64,000 nt of DNA from DATKFM01 sp963851215 (GTDB lineage: Bacteria > Pseudomonadota > Alphaproteobacteria > Dongiales > Dongiaceae): the NCBI GenBank assembly GCA_963851215.1, contig CAWKOG010000021.1:186001-250000 (forward strand), read 5' to 3'. Numbering within the stretch: position 1 is the stretch's first letter; each line of letters opens with the position of its first letter. A program made the translations under genes and the position numbers. Shown piece by piece: positions 27,081-37,272 of this stretch. The notes beneath the pieces were generated by a model. It did no database searches and had not been told where the DNA came from. It saw only the letters and a list, made by a program, of their open reading frames with translations.

Positions 27081-27880
27081 TTTCCTGGCCCGGGCGCTGA
27101 TCGGCGGCCTGGGCATCGCCCTCTTCGCCGGCCCGCTCGGCTGCTTCATCCTCTGGCGGCGCATGGCCTATTTCGGCGATGCCTTGTCCCACAGCGCGCT
27201 GCTGGGCATCGCGCTGGGGTTCCTCGCGGGCATCGACCTCAATCTGGGCATCCTGGCCATCTGCGTTGCCGTGGCGCTGTTCCTGCTGGCCCTGCAGCGG
27301 CAGAAGCGCCTGACGGTGGATACGCTGCTGGTGATCCTGTCCCACAGCGCGCTCTCCATCGGCCTCGTCGTCGCCAGCTTCACGCCCAGCCTGCGGATCG
27401 ATCTCTCGGCCTATCTGTTCGGCGACATCCTGGCGATCGCGCCGCGTGACCTGCTTGTGGATCTATGGCGGCGGCGCGGTGCTGCTGGCGATCCTGATCT
27501 TTCAGTGGCGCTCGTTGCTCAGCCTGACCGTGAACGAGGAGCTGGCGCGCGCCGAGGGCATCAATGCCGAGCTCACCGGCCTGGTCTTCATGCTGCTGAT
27601 CGCCGTGGCCGTGGCTTTGGCGATGAAGGCCGTCGGCATCCTGCTGGTGTCGGCCCTGCTGATCATTCCGGCGGCGGCCGCGCGGCGCTTTTCCGCCACG
27701 CCCGAACGCATGGCCGTCCTGGCGGCGATCATCGGCGGTGCTTCGGTGCTCGGCGGCCTGTTTGCGTCGCTGCGGCTCGATACACCCGCCGGGCCGTCGA
27801 TCGTCGCGGCGGCCGCTGCGCTGTTCATCTTGAGCCTTGCCGCCGGCATCCTGCGCGGCGAAAGTACGCCCGCCCGCTGA
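27070..27880 (+). CDS. znuB: Zinc ABC transporter permease ZnuB (one frameshift)
   Basis: About 270 residues forming the membrane subunit of the zinc importer, ABC-3 family. The start MLHDFLARALIGGLGIAL at 27070 overlaps znuC by 11 bases. Family hallmarks are WRRMAYFGDALSHSALLGIALG near residue 33 and the later block with VGILLVSALLIIPAAAARRF. The frame breaks near 27455 between IAPRDLL and WIYGGGAVLLAILIF. After the break, NEELARAEGINAELTGLVFM matches the conserved cytoplasmic loop. About eight hydrophobic segments can be counted. With ZnuA and ZnuC this completes a high-affinity zinc uptake system. Confidence 0.88.
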
Positions 27881-27898
27881 CTCAATCCGAGGATCTCA

Positions 27899-28564
27899 AT
27901 GGCAAATTTCTCTCCGCAGCGCTCTGGCGGCCCCTTCGGCAGCGGGTCCCATGGACCGATCTTCAACCTGCCGCGGATGACCCAGATCCTCATCCTCGTG
28001 AACATCGGCGTTTTCGTCCTCTGCCAGTTCCTGCCGCAGAATTGGCTGTACCTGCTGCTGCTGCATTTCAGGTTCGACGTCATGCGCTTCACAGACGCCG
28101 TGCCATTCTATTGGACGGTAATCCTCACGCCGGTGACTGCGCAGTTTCTCCACGCCAGCTGGATGCATCTGCTGTCGAACATGCTCAGCTTCGTCCTGTT
28201 CGGCACGATTGTGGAACGGGCTATTGGGCAACAGCGGATGCTGGTTCTAACGCTGCTCACCGGCGTCATGGGCAATCTGGCCTTTCTGCTTCTGAACTAT
28301 GGCCATGACGTCGCCAATATCGGCGCCTCCGGCGCCGGCAGCGGCCTGTTCGGCGCGGCGGTCCGCCTGCTGGTGCGGCAACGACACGGCCGCGACACAC
28401 GGCAGATCTGGATCTTCGCGGCCATCTGGGTCGGTATCGCCCTGCTGCCGGCAATTCTGTCCGGCCAAAGCAATATCGCCTGGGAGGCCCATGTCGGCGG
28501 CTTCCTCGCCGGCTTGCTGCTGATCGATACTTTCGACCGGCGCGGCAAGCTCCGCGTGATGTAG
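27899..28564 (+). CDS. Rhomboid family intramembrane serine protease
   Basis: A 221-residue polytopic protein. The HASWMHLLSNMLSFVLFG segment is the conserved rhomboid WR-loop/helix 2 region with HxxxN-type residues. GASGAGSGLFGA holds the catalytic serine in the G-x-S-G motif. The catalytic histidine is in AWEAHVGGFLAGLL near the C-terminus. About six helices are visible. Rhomboids cut transmembrane helices of membrane proteins; the target here is unknown. The N-terminal 25 residues are Gly/Ser/Pro-rich and cytoplasmic. It begins 18 bases after znuB and may be co-transcribed with it. The convergent TRAP permease gene ends 5 bases downstream. Confidence 0.9.
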   Translation: MANFSPQRSGGPFGSGSHGPIFNLPRMTQILILVNIGVFVLCQFLPQNWLYLLLLHFRFDVMRFTDAVPFYWTVILTPVTAQFLHASWMHLLSNMLSFVLFGTIVERAIGQQRMLVLTLLTGVMGNLAFLLLNYGHDVANIGASGAGSGLFGAAVRLLVRQRHGRDTRQIWIFAAIWVGIALLPAILSGQSNIAWEAHVGGFLAGLLLIDTFDRRGKLRVM

Positions 28565-28569
28565 AAATC

Positions 28570-29901
28570 CTAGCTGCCGTACACCTGCCGCGGCAACCAC
28601 AGGCCGATCTCGGGAAAGACATAGAGCAGGACCATGGCCAGCAGCACGATCAGGATGTACGGCATGACGCCGGCGAAGATCTGGTTGATCGTCACATGGG
28701 GCGGCGCCACGCCCTTGAGATAGAACGGCGCCATCGCCACCGGCGGCGACAGGAACGAGGTCTGGATATTCAGTGCGATCAGCAGGCCGAAGAACAGGGG
28801 ATCGATGCCGAAATGCTCCAGCAGCGGCAGGAAGATCGGCACGAAGATGACGATGATCTCCGTCCATTCCAGCGGCCAACCGAGGATGAAGATGATGATT
28901 TGCGCCGCGATCATGAAGCCGAGCGGCGAGAGATCCATCGCAACGACGAAGTCTTTGATGACATCATCGCCACCCAGCGCGGCGAAGACTGCGGAGAAGA
29001 TGAAGGATCCGATGAACAGCCACCCAACCATCGCGGAGGTCCGGGCAGTCAGGTAGACGGACTCCTTGAGCTTCGTCCAAGTCAGAGACCGATAGGCCAG
29101 CGCGAGCAACAGGCTGCCAAGCGCGCCGATCGCGGCTGATTCCGACGGCGTGGCCAAGCCGAACATGATGGCCCCCAGGACCGCCAGAATGAGCAAGGCC
29201 AGCGGCAGGAAGGAGGTCGCCAAGTTCGTGATGACCACGCCCAACGGCACATTCCTCTCTTCCTTTGAGAGCTTCGGCGCCAGCGACGGGTTAATCATGG
29301 CCCTGATGATCACATAGACCATGTACATCCCCGCCAGCATGAGGCCGGGGAAAAAGGCGCCGGCATAGAGCTGCACCGGCGATACGCCGGTCGTGGCGCC
29401 GTAGAGGATCAGCATGATGCTGGGCGGGATCAGAATGCCAAGGCAGCCACCGGCGCAAACGACGCCTGCCGAAAGCTTTATGTCATAGCCATGACGCAAC
29501 ATCGCCGGAAAGGCCAAGAGGCCCATCAGGGTAACGACGGCACCGACAATGCCCGTGGCGGTGGCGAACAGCGTACAGGTCAACAACGTCGCGACTGCCA
29601 GCGACGCCGGCAGCCCGCCGGCCGCTAGCTGAATACTTCGGAACAGCCGGTCGAGGATATTGGCGCGTTCGATCACGTAGCCCATGAACACGAACAGTGG
29701 CACGGAGATCAGCACATCGTTGGTCATCACGGACCAAGTGCGCTGTACGACCAGCTGTGCGATCGTTTGCATCTGGCCATCGTAGGCGAACGCCGCGAAG
29801 CCGATGCCGAGCGCCATGAGCGTGAAGGCGATCGGAAAGCCCAGCATGATGAAGAAGATGAAGAGGACGAGCATCAGAACGCCGAGTTGCGGATCGGTCA
29901 T
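28570..29901 (-). CDS. TRAP transporter large permease (DctM)
   Basis: A 443-residue membrane protein with the DctM fold, about 12 helices. LGFPIAFTLMALGIGFAAFA near the start and SVPLFVFMGYVIERANILDRLF at about 65-86 are characteristic. The conserved GGCLGILIPPSIMLILYGA (G-x-L-I-P-P-S) and the C-terminal SFLSPPVAMAPFYLKGV (S-x-P-x-G-P-like) are the two ion/substrate-binding hairpin signatures. It uses a sodium gradient for uptake together with the DctQ and DctP partners upstream. The start at 29901 overlaps the stop of the small-permease gene (ATGA), which fixes it over a longer in-frame start at 29982. The frame is intact. Confidence 0.93.
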   Translation of the reverse strand: MTDPQLGVLMLVLFIFFIMLGFPIAFTLMALGIGFAAFAYDGQMQTIAQLVVQRTWSVMTNDVLISVPLFVFMGYVIERANILDRLFRSIQLAAGGLPASLAVATLLTCTLFATATGIVGAVVTLMGLLAFPAMLRHGYDIKLSAGVVCAGGCLGILIPPSIMLILYGATTGVSPVQLYAGAFFPGLMLAGMYMVYVIIRAMINPSLAPKLSKEERNVPLGVVITNLATSFLPLALLILAVLGAIMFGLATPSESAAIGALGSLLLALAYRSLTWTKLKESVYLTARTSAMVGWLFIGSFIFSAVFAALGGDDVIKDFVVAMDLSPLGFMIAAQIIIFILGWPLEWTEIIVIFVPIFLPLLEHFGIDPLFFGLLIALNIQTSFLSPPVAMAPFYLKGVAPPHVTINQIFAGVMPYILIVLLAMVLLYVFPEIGLWLPRQVYGS

Positions 29902-30799
29902 GGAGCAGCGCCTTCCTTGGTCTGATGCTGCTCCAGAATGACTTTCTCCAGTTCCTCGACATCGTGCAGGCGTGGCGGCCATGCGCCGGTCTTCAGACAG
30001 ATCAGGCAGCGGATGACCTCGACGATGCCCTGCAACAACAGCAGGATTCCGGTGAACGGAATCAATGTCTTGACGTGGTAGATCGGTGGACCGGCTGGAC
30101 TATAAGCCGAGTGCTCGTGCGCCATCCAGGATTGCGCGGCGAATCATATCCAGCAAAAATGAATGCAATTATCCCAGGAAAGAAGAACAAGAAGTACAGC
30201 GCGAGATCCATGCCAGCCTGCACCTGGGGTCGCCAGATCTGTAAAGAAAATCGCCGCGCACATGGGCGTTGCGGCACAGCGCATATGCGCCCGCCATGGT
30301 GAATAGCGCGCCATAGAGTATGTAGCTTGCATCAAACGCCCACGTCGTCGGACGGCCGAAGACATAGCGCGAGAAAACCTCGTAGCTAACAGCAAACGTC
30401 AGGAGAACGATGCACCACGCAAAAACATGTCCCGACAAGCGTGCTGATGCGATCGATCGGGATCAATAACCTTTGGAGGGCGACTCCCCCGGTCTTTGAC
30501 TCGCCTACTTGCCCGCCCAGCGCCAGGTTGAGGGCGATACTGGCGATGAACAAGAGGACTCCCAACCAGAATACCAGCGGTGAATAGGCGAATGTGCCCC
30601 GTTCCTCGGCCACTTGCTCCATCAGCTCGCAGTTTTCACTGAAGGAATAGAGGCAGACGATAACAGTGTTCGGCCGCAGGCCTTTCGACGCAACCGCCGT
30701 CCCGACGATTCCATAGGTATAAAGCGACCAGAAGACGGCCACGACAACGATCAGAACGCCGATCGTCAACAACCAGTTCGACAATCTCTCGATGTTCAC
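29898..30799 (-). CDS. TRAP transporter small permease (DctQ) with an N-terminal extension (three frameshifts)
   Basis: About 300 residues after correction. The first 110 residues form an extra membrane region with two helices (LLTIGVLIVVVAVFWSLYTYG and VFWLGVLLFIASIALNLAL), separated by a periplasmic loop with two cysteines. The DctQ domain then begins IDRISTLVGHVFAWCIVLL and continues with SYEVFSRYVFGRPTTWAFDA and the conserved YILYGALFTMAGAYALCRNAHV. LYFLFFFPGIIAFIFAGYD and IYHVKTLIPFTGILLLLQGI close it. Indels near 30425, 30230 and 30135 break the frame, always between family-typical blocks. The extension is continuous with the DctQ part, so it is one protein, longer than the usual 160-180 residues. 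The stop overlaps dctM by 4 bases. Confidence 0.8.
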
Positions 30800-30838
30800 T
30801 TAAATCCCCCAGGCTTCGCCTGCCCCGTCACCGAAGAA

Positions 30839-30863
30839 GGAGGGCGGTTTGCTACCGCCCTCC
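30839..30863 (-). terminator. Intra-operon hairpin between dctP and dctQ
   Basis: GGAGGGCGG and CCGCCCTCC form a perfect 9-bp stem with a 7-base loop, 29 bases after the dctP stop and before dctQ. Read on the minus strand it is followed by TTCTTCGG, only weakly T-rich. Such hairpins after binding-protein genes usually protect the upstream mRNA or allow partial termination, giving more binding protein than permease. Confidence 0.6.
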
Positions 30864-30892
30864 TCCCGATCGGCTGACCCCGTCGCTTATCC

Positions 30893-32030
30893 TCAGGCGA
30901 AGAAGTGGTCGTAAGCCTTCTTCTGATCGACTTCCATATCGAACTGAAGAGAGACCACGCGCTTCGCCCACGCCTTCTGGGATTCAATCACCTTGGCGAA
31001 GAACGGATCGGCTGACAGCGTCGCAATGACCTTGTCCCACGCACCGAGCTGGGCTTCCAGCAGCGAGTCGGGCGTCTTGTGCACTTCCACGCCCATCTCC
31101 TTCAGCGCCGCCAAGTCCGTCGAATAACGATCCATCGCCTTCCATGTCATATCGGAAGAAGATGACTCGGCCGCATACTTCAATATCGACTGAATTTCCG
31201 CCGGCAGCGCTGAATACTTCGTCTTGTTGAAGATGATCTCGAAGCATTCCGCGGACTGGTGGTAGCTCTGCAGCATGTAGACCTTGCTGACATCGGGGAA
31301 GCCCAGCAATTTATCCGAGGACGGATTGTTGAACTCCGCCGCGTCGAGCAGGCCCGCGATCCATGGCCGGCACGATCTCGCCGCCGCCCATGATCGTCAC
31401 CGCCGCACCGAGCTCGTTGTTCAGGTCGGCGGAGAGTCCGACGGTCCGGTACTTCAGGCCTTTGAAGTCGTCGACCGATTCCACCGGCTTCTTGAACCAC
31501 CCCAAGGGCTGGGTCGGCATGGCGCCGGTCAGGAAGCCCACGAGGTCGAGGCCGAGAACCTGCTGCACCAGTTCGTCATACAGCGCCTGGCCGCCGCCAT
31601 ACTTGAACCAGCCGAGCATCTGGTTGGCGCGCCAGCCGAAAGCCGGCGGCGTTCCGAACAGCGAGTAGGCCTTGTTCTTGCCGTACCAGTAAGCGCAAAC
31701 ACCATGGCCGCCGTCGAGCGTGCCGGCCAGCACCGCATCCTGCACTTCGAACGCCTTGGCGACCGAGCCGGCCGCCAGCAGATCGAGCTTCAGCTTGCCC
31801 GCCGACATTTCGTTCACGCGGTTGACATAGTCCTGCGCGTACTCGTGGAAGATATCCTTGGCCGGCCAGGTGCTCTGGAATTTCCAGACGATGGCGTCCT
31901 GCGCGCGCACGACAGTCGGAGCGGCGACGGCTGCCGCAACGGAAGCGGCCGCGGCGCCCTTGATGAAACTGCGGCGGGTTTTCACCTCGCCAGTATTCTC
32001 TTGATTCAATTCAGTTGGGGTCGATGTCAT
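30893..32030 (-). CDS. TRAP transporter substrate-binding protein (DctP family), Tat-exported (one frameshift)
   Basis: About 379 residues. A twin-arginine motif, TRRSFIKG, precedes a hydrophobic alanine-rich stretch ending VVRAQ, so export by the Tat pathway is predicted. The mature part has IVWKFQSTWPAKDIFHEYAQ, LKLDLLAAGSVAKAFEVQDAV and GLKYRTVGLSADLNNELGA, typical of the DctP subgroup for larger carboxylates (mannitol/chloroaromatic or alpha-keto acid type); the arginine in KYRTVG is the usual carboxylate ligand. One extra base near 31353 breaks the frame between AMDRG and LLDAAEFNNPSSDKLLG. The start at 32030 has GGGAGGG upstream; 32075 is an alternative. The ligand is unknown; the adjacent demethylases suggest a methylated amine with a carboxylate, such as a betaine. 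Confidence 0.88.
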
Positions 32031-32284
32031 CTTGAGGGCCCTCCCTGGGCGTCTTGATTTGATTGGGTGCTTCATCTTGCCGTAACTGCCATGGTTGCGA
32101 CAACGCAGGACACCCCAGACTAAGGTCTTGCCTAGCCCAGTTTCCCTGCGCCTTCTTTATAGGGCTCTCAGCTAAGAGCAGGCGAGTCCCGCCGCATCAA
32201 AACCACGCCAGCAGCGCCGATTGTGCAGTGCGGTAGAACCAATCTGCGAATTGGCTGCCCAGTATGCCGATATTACCGACTGGA

Positions 32285-34732
32285 CTAGGCGCGCATCCGC
32301 TCGCTCTTGGGATCGTACATCGGCCGCAATGAAATCCGCGCCGGCACGCGCTCGCAGGCTACCTCGATCTCGAACTTGCCGCCGTCGATCCAGGCCTGGT
32401 CGACGCCATCGGGGTTGTTGAGATAGCCGAGGGCGACGGCGCGGCCCAGCGTGTGGCCGTAGTTGGCCGAGGTCGTGTAGCCGACCAGCTTGCCATCCCG
32501 ATAGATCGGCTCGTTGTGATAGAGTAGCGGCTCCGGGTCCTCGAGGGCTAACTGCACCATCCGCTTGGGCAGTCGCGCCTGGTTCTTCTGTTTCAACAGG
32601 GCGTCCCGGCCGATGAACGGCGACTTCTTGTCATAGGCGACGACGAAGCCGAGGCCGGCCTCGATGGGCGTGTCGTCCTCGCCGATGTCGTGACCGAAGT
32701 GGCGGTAGGCCTTTTCGATGCGGAGCGAATCCATGGCGTGCATGCCCGCGAGCTTCAGGCCGAACGGCGCGCCATTCTCCAGGATACGGTCGAACACATT
32801 GCCGGCATATTCCGCCGGCACATAGAGCTCCCAGCCCAGCTCGCCCATATAGCTGATGCGGTTGGCGCGTACACGCGCGTAACCGATGTCGATGATCTTG
32901 GAGGTTCCGAACGGACAGGCGGCGTTGGTCAGGTCGGCCGCCGTCAGCGCCGACAGCAGCGCCCGGCTGTTCGGGCCCATGACACCGAGCACGGCATAGG
33001 CCGCAGTCACATCCTCGACCGTGGCCCGCGCGTCGTCGGGAACATGGTTCTTGAGCCAGAGCAGATCGCGCCTCGCGGTGGCCGCAGCGGTGACCACCAT
33101 GTAGTGATCCTCGGCAATGCGGGTGACCGTGAGATCGGCTTCGATGCCGCCGCGCTCGTTCAGCCACTGGGTATAGATCGCCCGGCCCGGGGCGCCGCCG
33201 ACATCGTTGGCGCAGATGTTCTGCAGCACTTTCTCCGCATCGGCGCCGCGCACCATGAATTTGGCGAAGGTGGATTGGTCGAACAGCGCCACGGCGTTGC
33301 GGGTTGCCTTGCACTCGGCGGCGCAATAGTCGAACCAGTTCTGCCGCTTGAAGCTGTATTCATACTTCGGCTCGACGCCTTTGGGTGCAAACCAGTTGGC
33401 GCGCTCCCAGCCGGCCACATCGCCGAAGCAGGCATTGTTCGCCTTCAGGCGCTCATAGAGCGGCGTCTTGCGCACGCCGCGCGCCGTCTCGAATTGGCGG
33501 TAGGGCCAGTGCATGGCGTAAAGCAGTCCCAGCGCTTCGGAGACCCGCTCCACCAAATAGGTCTTGGTGTTCTGGTGCGGCACGACGCGGCGGATATCCA
33601 CGTCCCAGAGATCGAACGGCGGATAGCCATGGGCGATCCAATGGGCCAGCACCATGCCCGCCCCGCCCGCCGACTGGATGCCGACGGAGTTGAATCCCGC
33701 GCCGACGAAGAAGTTCTTCACTTCCGCCGCCGGACCCAGCAGATAGCGCTGATCCGTGGTGAAGCTCTCGGGCCCGTTGAAGAACTTGCGGATGCCGGTG
33801 TCTTCCAGCTTCGGCACGCGATGGATGGCGCCTTCCAGAACAGGCTGGAAATGATCGAAATCCTCGGGCAGTTCGGTGAAGCAGAAATCCTCGGATATGC
33901 CGTTCACGCCCCAGGGCTTCGCCTTCGGCTCGAAGGCGCCCACCAGCAGCTTGCCGGCGTCCTCCTTATAATAGGCGCAGCGGTCCATGTCGCGCATGAC
34001 CGGCAGGTTGGCCGGAATGTCCATGGGTTCGGTGACGATGTAGAAATGCTCGCAGGCATGGAGCGGCACGTCGGCGCCGGCCATCTGGCCGACTTCCCGG
34101 CCCCACATGCCCGCGCAATTCACCACATAGTCGGCGGTGACATCGCCCTGATCGGTCTTCACGCCGCAGGCGCGGCCGTTCTTCACGATGACTCCGGTGA
34201 CCTTGCAATCCTCGACGATGCGGGCGCCGCCGGTACGGGCGCCCTTGGCCAGGGCCATCGTGGTGTCGGCGGGATTAGTCTGTCCGTCATTGGGGAACCA
34301 GATGGCGCCGATGACGTCGTCGATATTCATCAGCGGCCAGAGTTCCTTCACCCGCTTGGCGGTGATCATCTCCGCCGGCACGTTGAAGGCATGTGCCATG
34401 GAGGCGCCACGCCTGAGCTCGTCCCAGCGCTCGGGATTGGTGGCGATGGAGATGCTGCCGTTCTGCTTGAAGCCCGTCGCCTGGCCGGTTTCCTTCTCCA
34501 GCTTGGTGTAGAGTTCGACGGTATATTTGGCGAGCTTGGTCAGGTTACCGGAATAGAGCATGGCGCGGACGAGGCCTGCGGCATGCCAGGTCGTGCCCGA
34601 GGTGAGCTTCTTCCGCTCCAGCAGCAGCACATCCTTCTTGCCCATCTTGGCCAGGTGATAGGCGGTGGAGCAGCCGATGATGCCGCCGCCGATGATGACC
34701 ACTTCGGCGTGGGTGGGGAGTTTGCTGGACAT
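32285..34732 (-). CDS. FAD-dependent oxidoreductase with GcvT domain (dimethylglycine/sarcosine dehydrogenase family)
   Basis: An 815-residue intact protein. Residues 9-40 form the FAD-binding DAO fold (VVIIGGGIIGCSTAYHLAKMG), with a following SGTTWHAAG motif that in this family holds the covalent flavin-linking histidine. FAO_M-type sequence follows to about 430, then a C-terminal GcvT aminomethyltransferase domain (about 430-800), including VLGVMGPNSRALLSAL and YMGELGWELYVPAEYAG. Such enzymes oxidise an N-methyl group and pass the one-carbon unit to tetrahydrofolate. A similar gene lies immediately upstream, then an MttB homologue, so the cluster probably demethylates a quaternary or tertiary amine stepwise. 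The exact substrate cannot be read from the sequence. Confidence 0.9.
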   Translation of the reverse strand: MSSKLPTHAEVVIIGGGIIGCSTAYHLAKMGKKDVLLLERKKLTSGTTWHAAGLVRAMLYSGNLTKLAKYTVELYTKLEKETGQATGFKQNGSISIATNPERWDELRRGASMAHAFNVPAEMITAKRVKELWPLMNIDDVIGAIWFPNDGQTNPADTTMALAKGARTGGARIVEDCKVTGVIVKNGRACGVKTDQGDVTADYVVNCAGMWGREVGQMAGADVPLHACEHFYIVTEPMDIPANLPVMRDMDRCAYYKEDAGKLLVGAFEPKAKPWGVNGISEDFCFTELPEDFDHFQPVLEGAIHRVPKLEDTGIRKFFNGPESFTTDQRYLLGPAAEVKNFFVGAGFNSVGIQSAGGAGMVLAHWIAHGYPPFDLWDVDIRRVVPHQNTKTYLVERVSEALGLLYAMHWPYRQFETARGVRKTPLYERLKANNACFGDVAGWERANWFAPKGVEPKYEYSFKRQNWFDYCAAECKATRNAVALFDQSTFAKFMVRGADAEKVLQNICANDVGGAPGRAIYTQWLNERGGIEADLTVTRIAEDHYMVVTAAATARRDLLWLKNHVPDDARATVEDVTAAYAVLGVMGPNSRALLSALTAADLTNAACPFGTSKIIDIGYARVRANRISYMGELGWELYVPAEYAGNVFDRILENGAPFGLKLAGMHAMDSLRIEKAYRHFGHDIGEDDTPIEAGLGFVVAYDKKSPFIGRDALLKQKNQARLPKRMVQLALEDPEPLLYHNEPIYRDGKLVGYTTSANYGHTLGRAVALGYLNNPDGVDQAWIDGGKFEIEVACERVPARISLRPMYDPKSERMRA

Positions 34733-34793
34733 GGGTGCGACGCTGGTCCCTGTTTCTTGTTTTGTGATCGAGTACTAACGCGATAGCGCTTAG

Positions 34794-37215
34794 CTACATC
34801 CGCAGCCTTGCATTGGTCGGATCGTAGAGCGGCTCTTGCGCCACGACTGCACGGCGGCGCTCGCCGAAGATTTCGACATCGAGAGCCATGCCCGGCTTGG
34901 CGAGGTCGGTGCGGACATAGGCCAGCGCGATGCTCTTGCCGATGCTGTGGCCGTAGCCGCCGGAACCGACAAGGCCGACGACGTCCTTCCCCTGGAACAC
35001 CGACGAGCAGTAGAGCGCGTCGGTGGTGCCTGCATCTTCGAGCAGGAGCGGTACGAAGCGCTCCCGCGGGCCGCTGTTGTGCTCTTTCAGCAGTGCCGCT
35101 TTGCCCATGAACTCGCTCTTGGTGAGGTCGACGAAGCGGTCGAGGCTGGCCATGAAGGGCGTGTATTCGTGGGTGAGGTCGCCCTTCCAACCGCGATAGC
35201 ACTTCTCCAGCCGCATCGAATCCATGGCGTACATGCCGAAATCGCGGATGCCGTATTTCTCGCCCGCCTGCCAGAGCTGATCGTAGATTGCCGCCATATG
35301 CTCGACGGGCGCATGCAGTTCCCAGCCCAACTCGCCGACGTAGTTCACGCGCAGCGCCAAGAGCCGCGCATAGCCGATCTCGATCTCCCGCGCCGACAGC
35401 CAAGGGAACGCGGCATTGGACAGGTCGGCATCGGTCACCTGGCTCAACACCTCCCGCGCCTTCGGTCCGGCAATGATGATCGAACCATAGCGCGTGGTGT
35501 GGTTCTCGATGCGCAGCGCGCCGTTCTTCGGCCGGTGCTTCTCCAGCCAATCCAGATCGTGCCATTCCGCCACGGCGGCGCTGATGAGGTAGAAGCGGTT
35601 CTCGGCCAGGCGCGTGATCGTGAACTCGGAGATGATGCCGCCCTTGTCGTTCAAGCGCATAGGACAGGGTGACCCGGCCTTGCTTCGGCAACTTGCCGCA
35701 GATCAGCTTGTCCAGCCACGCCGCCGCGCCGTCGCCCTCGATCAGCAGCTTGGTGAAGCCGCCGAGATCGAGAATGCCCACGCGCTCCCGCACCGCCTTG
35801 CATTCCTCGCCCACGGCATCATGCCAGTTAGTGCGGTGGAAGCTCAGCACCTGCTCGCGCTTATCCTCCGGCCGCGGGAACCAGGCGGCGCGCTCCCAGC
35901 CGCCGCGGGCGCAGAACATGGCGCCCTTGGCTTTCAGCCGTTCGTACAGCGGTGTGGTCTTGGCCGCGCGGCCGGCAGGACGCTCCTCGGCGGGGTAGCC
36001 GACGGCATACTCGTTCTGATAGAGCTCGATTGCCTTCGCCACCACGTACTTCTTCGTCGCGTAGTCGGTGTAGCGCCGGGGATCGAAGATCCAGAAATCC
36101 CATTCCGGCTCGCCATGGGCGATCCATTCCGCCACCGTCTTGCCGCCGCCGCCCGATTGCGCGATGCCAAAGCTGAAGCAGCAGCATTGAAAGAAATTCG
36201 GGAGGCCGTGGGCCGGGCCGATATAGGGATTGCCGTCGGGCGAATAGGGAATCGGCCCGTTGATGACTTTCTGCACGCCGACGGTGCCGAGGATCGGCAC
36301 GCGCTTGATGGCGTCGTCGATGTAGGTCTCCAGCCGTTCCAGATCGTCGGGGTAGAGCTCATAGGCGAATTTCTCGGGAATGCCGTCGATCCAGTGGGGC
36401 GTCGCCTTCCACTCATAGGGCCCGAGCAGCAGGCCGCTGCGCTCCTGCCGCAGATAGTAGCTGGTATCGGGATCGCGAAGCAGCGGCAGCTTCTCCTTGC
36501 GGCCCTCGAGTTCCGCGACAGGTTCGGTCACGAGATACTGATGGGACATGGAGACGATCGGCATGTACTGACCGACCATGGTCATGATCTCACCGGCGCG
36601 ATAACCGGCGGCGTTGACCACATATTCGCAGGTGACATCGCCCTTGTCGGTCTTCACCAGCCATTCGCCCGCCTTGGTGCGTTCCAGCCCGGTGACGCGG
36701 GTGAAGCGGGCGATCTCCGCGCCCATGTCGCGGGCGCCCTTGGCATAGGCCTGGGTGAGCTGGCTGGGATCGATGTCGCCGTCGAACGGATCCCACAGGC
36801 CGCCCTTGAGATCATGCAGCTCGATGAAGGGATAGCGCTTCTTGATATCGGCCGGCGACAGCAGCTCGAACTCCAGCCCCTGGGCGCGGGCCATGCCGCG
36901 CACATGGGCATACTCCTCCATGCGCGCCTTGGTGTGCGCGAGGCGGATCGATCCCGTGACGTGATAGTTCATGGGATAGTCGACCTCTTCGCCCAGCTTC
37001 GCGTAAAGCTTGGTGCTGTGGCGCTGGAACTTCAGCACGTTCCATGAGGTCGAGAAGTTCGGGCAGTTGCCGGCGGCATGCCAGGTGGAACCTGAGGTCA
37101 GCTCATCGCGCTCGATCAGCAGCGTGTCCGTCCAGCCCAGCTTGCCCAGGTGATAGAGCGCGCTGCACCCCACCGCCCCGCCGCCGATGATCACCACCCG
37201 CGCATGAGACTTCAT
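34794..37215 (-). CDS. FAD-dependent oxidoreductase with GcvT domain, second paralogue (one frameshift)
   Basis: About 807 residues after correction. It begins ARVVIIGGGAVGCSALYHLG, the FAD-binding motif, with SGSTWHAAGNCPNFSTSWN as the flavin-attachment region, and has the same DAO, FAO_M and GcvT layout as its downstream neighbour. The frame breaks near 35661, where TCC-TAT-GCG reads in place of an expected TCC-TAx-ATG; correction joins RVTLSY to MRLNDKGGIISEF. The C-terminal part contains YVGELGWELHAPVEHMA and SGGYGHSIGKSIALAYV. It is diverged from the first copy (different substrate-side residues), so the two may act on successive methylated intermediates. It is co-directional with mttB, 57 bases upstream. 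Confidence 0.9.
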
Positions 37216-37272
37216 TCAGGCCCCCTCAATCATCGTCCGGGCCTTGCGGCCCGTTGTAGTTGGTGACGCACC

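Noticed and set aside
32690..34786. Long plus-strand open frame of 698 codons
   Set aside because: It is the antisense of the FAD/GcvT demethylase gene; composition is that of a GC-rich shadow frame and no domain is visible.
34540..37215. A single 891-codon oxidoreductase
   Set aside because: After about 35660 this frame reads unrelated Arg/His-rich sequence, while another frame continues the GcvT domain. It is one gene with an indel, not a long fusion.
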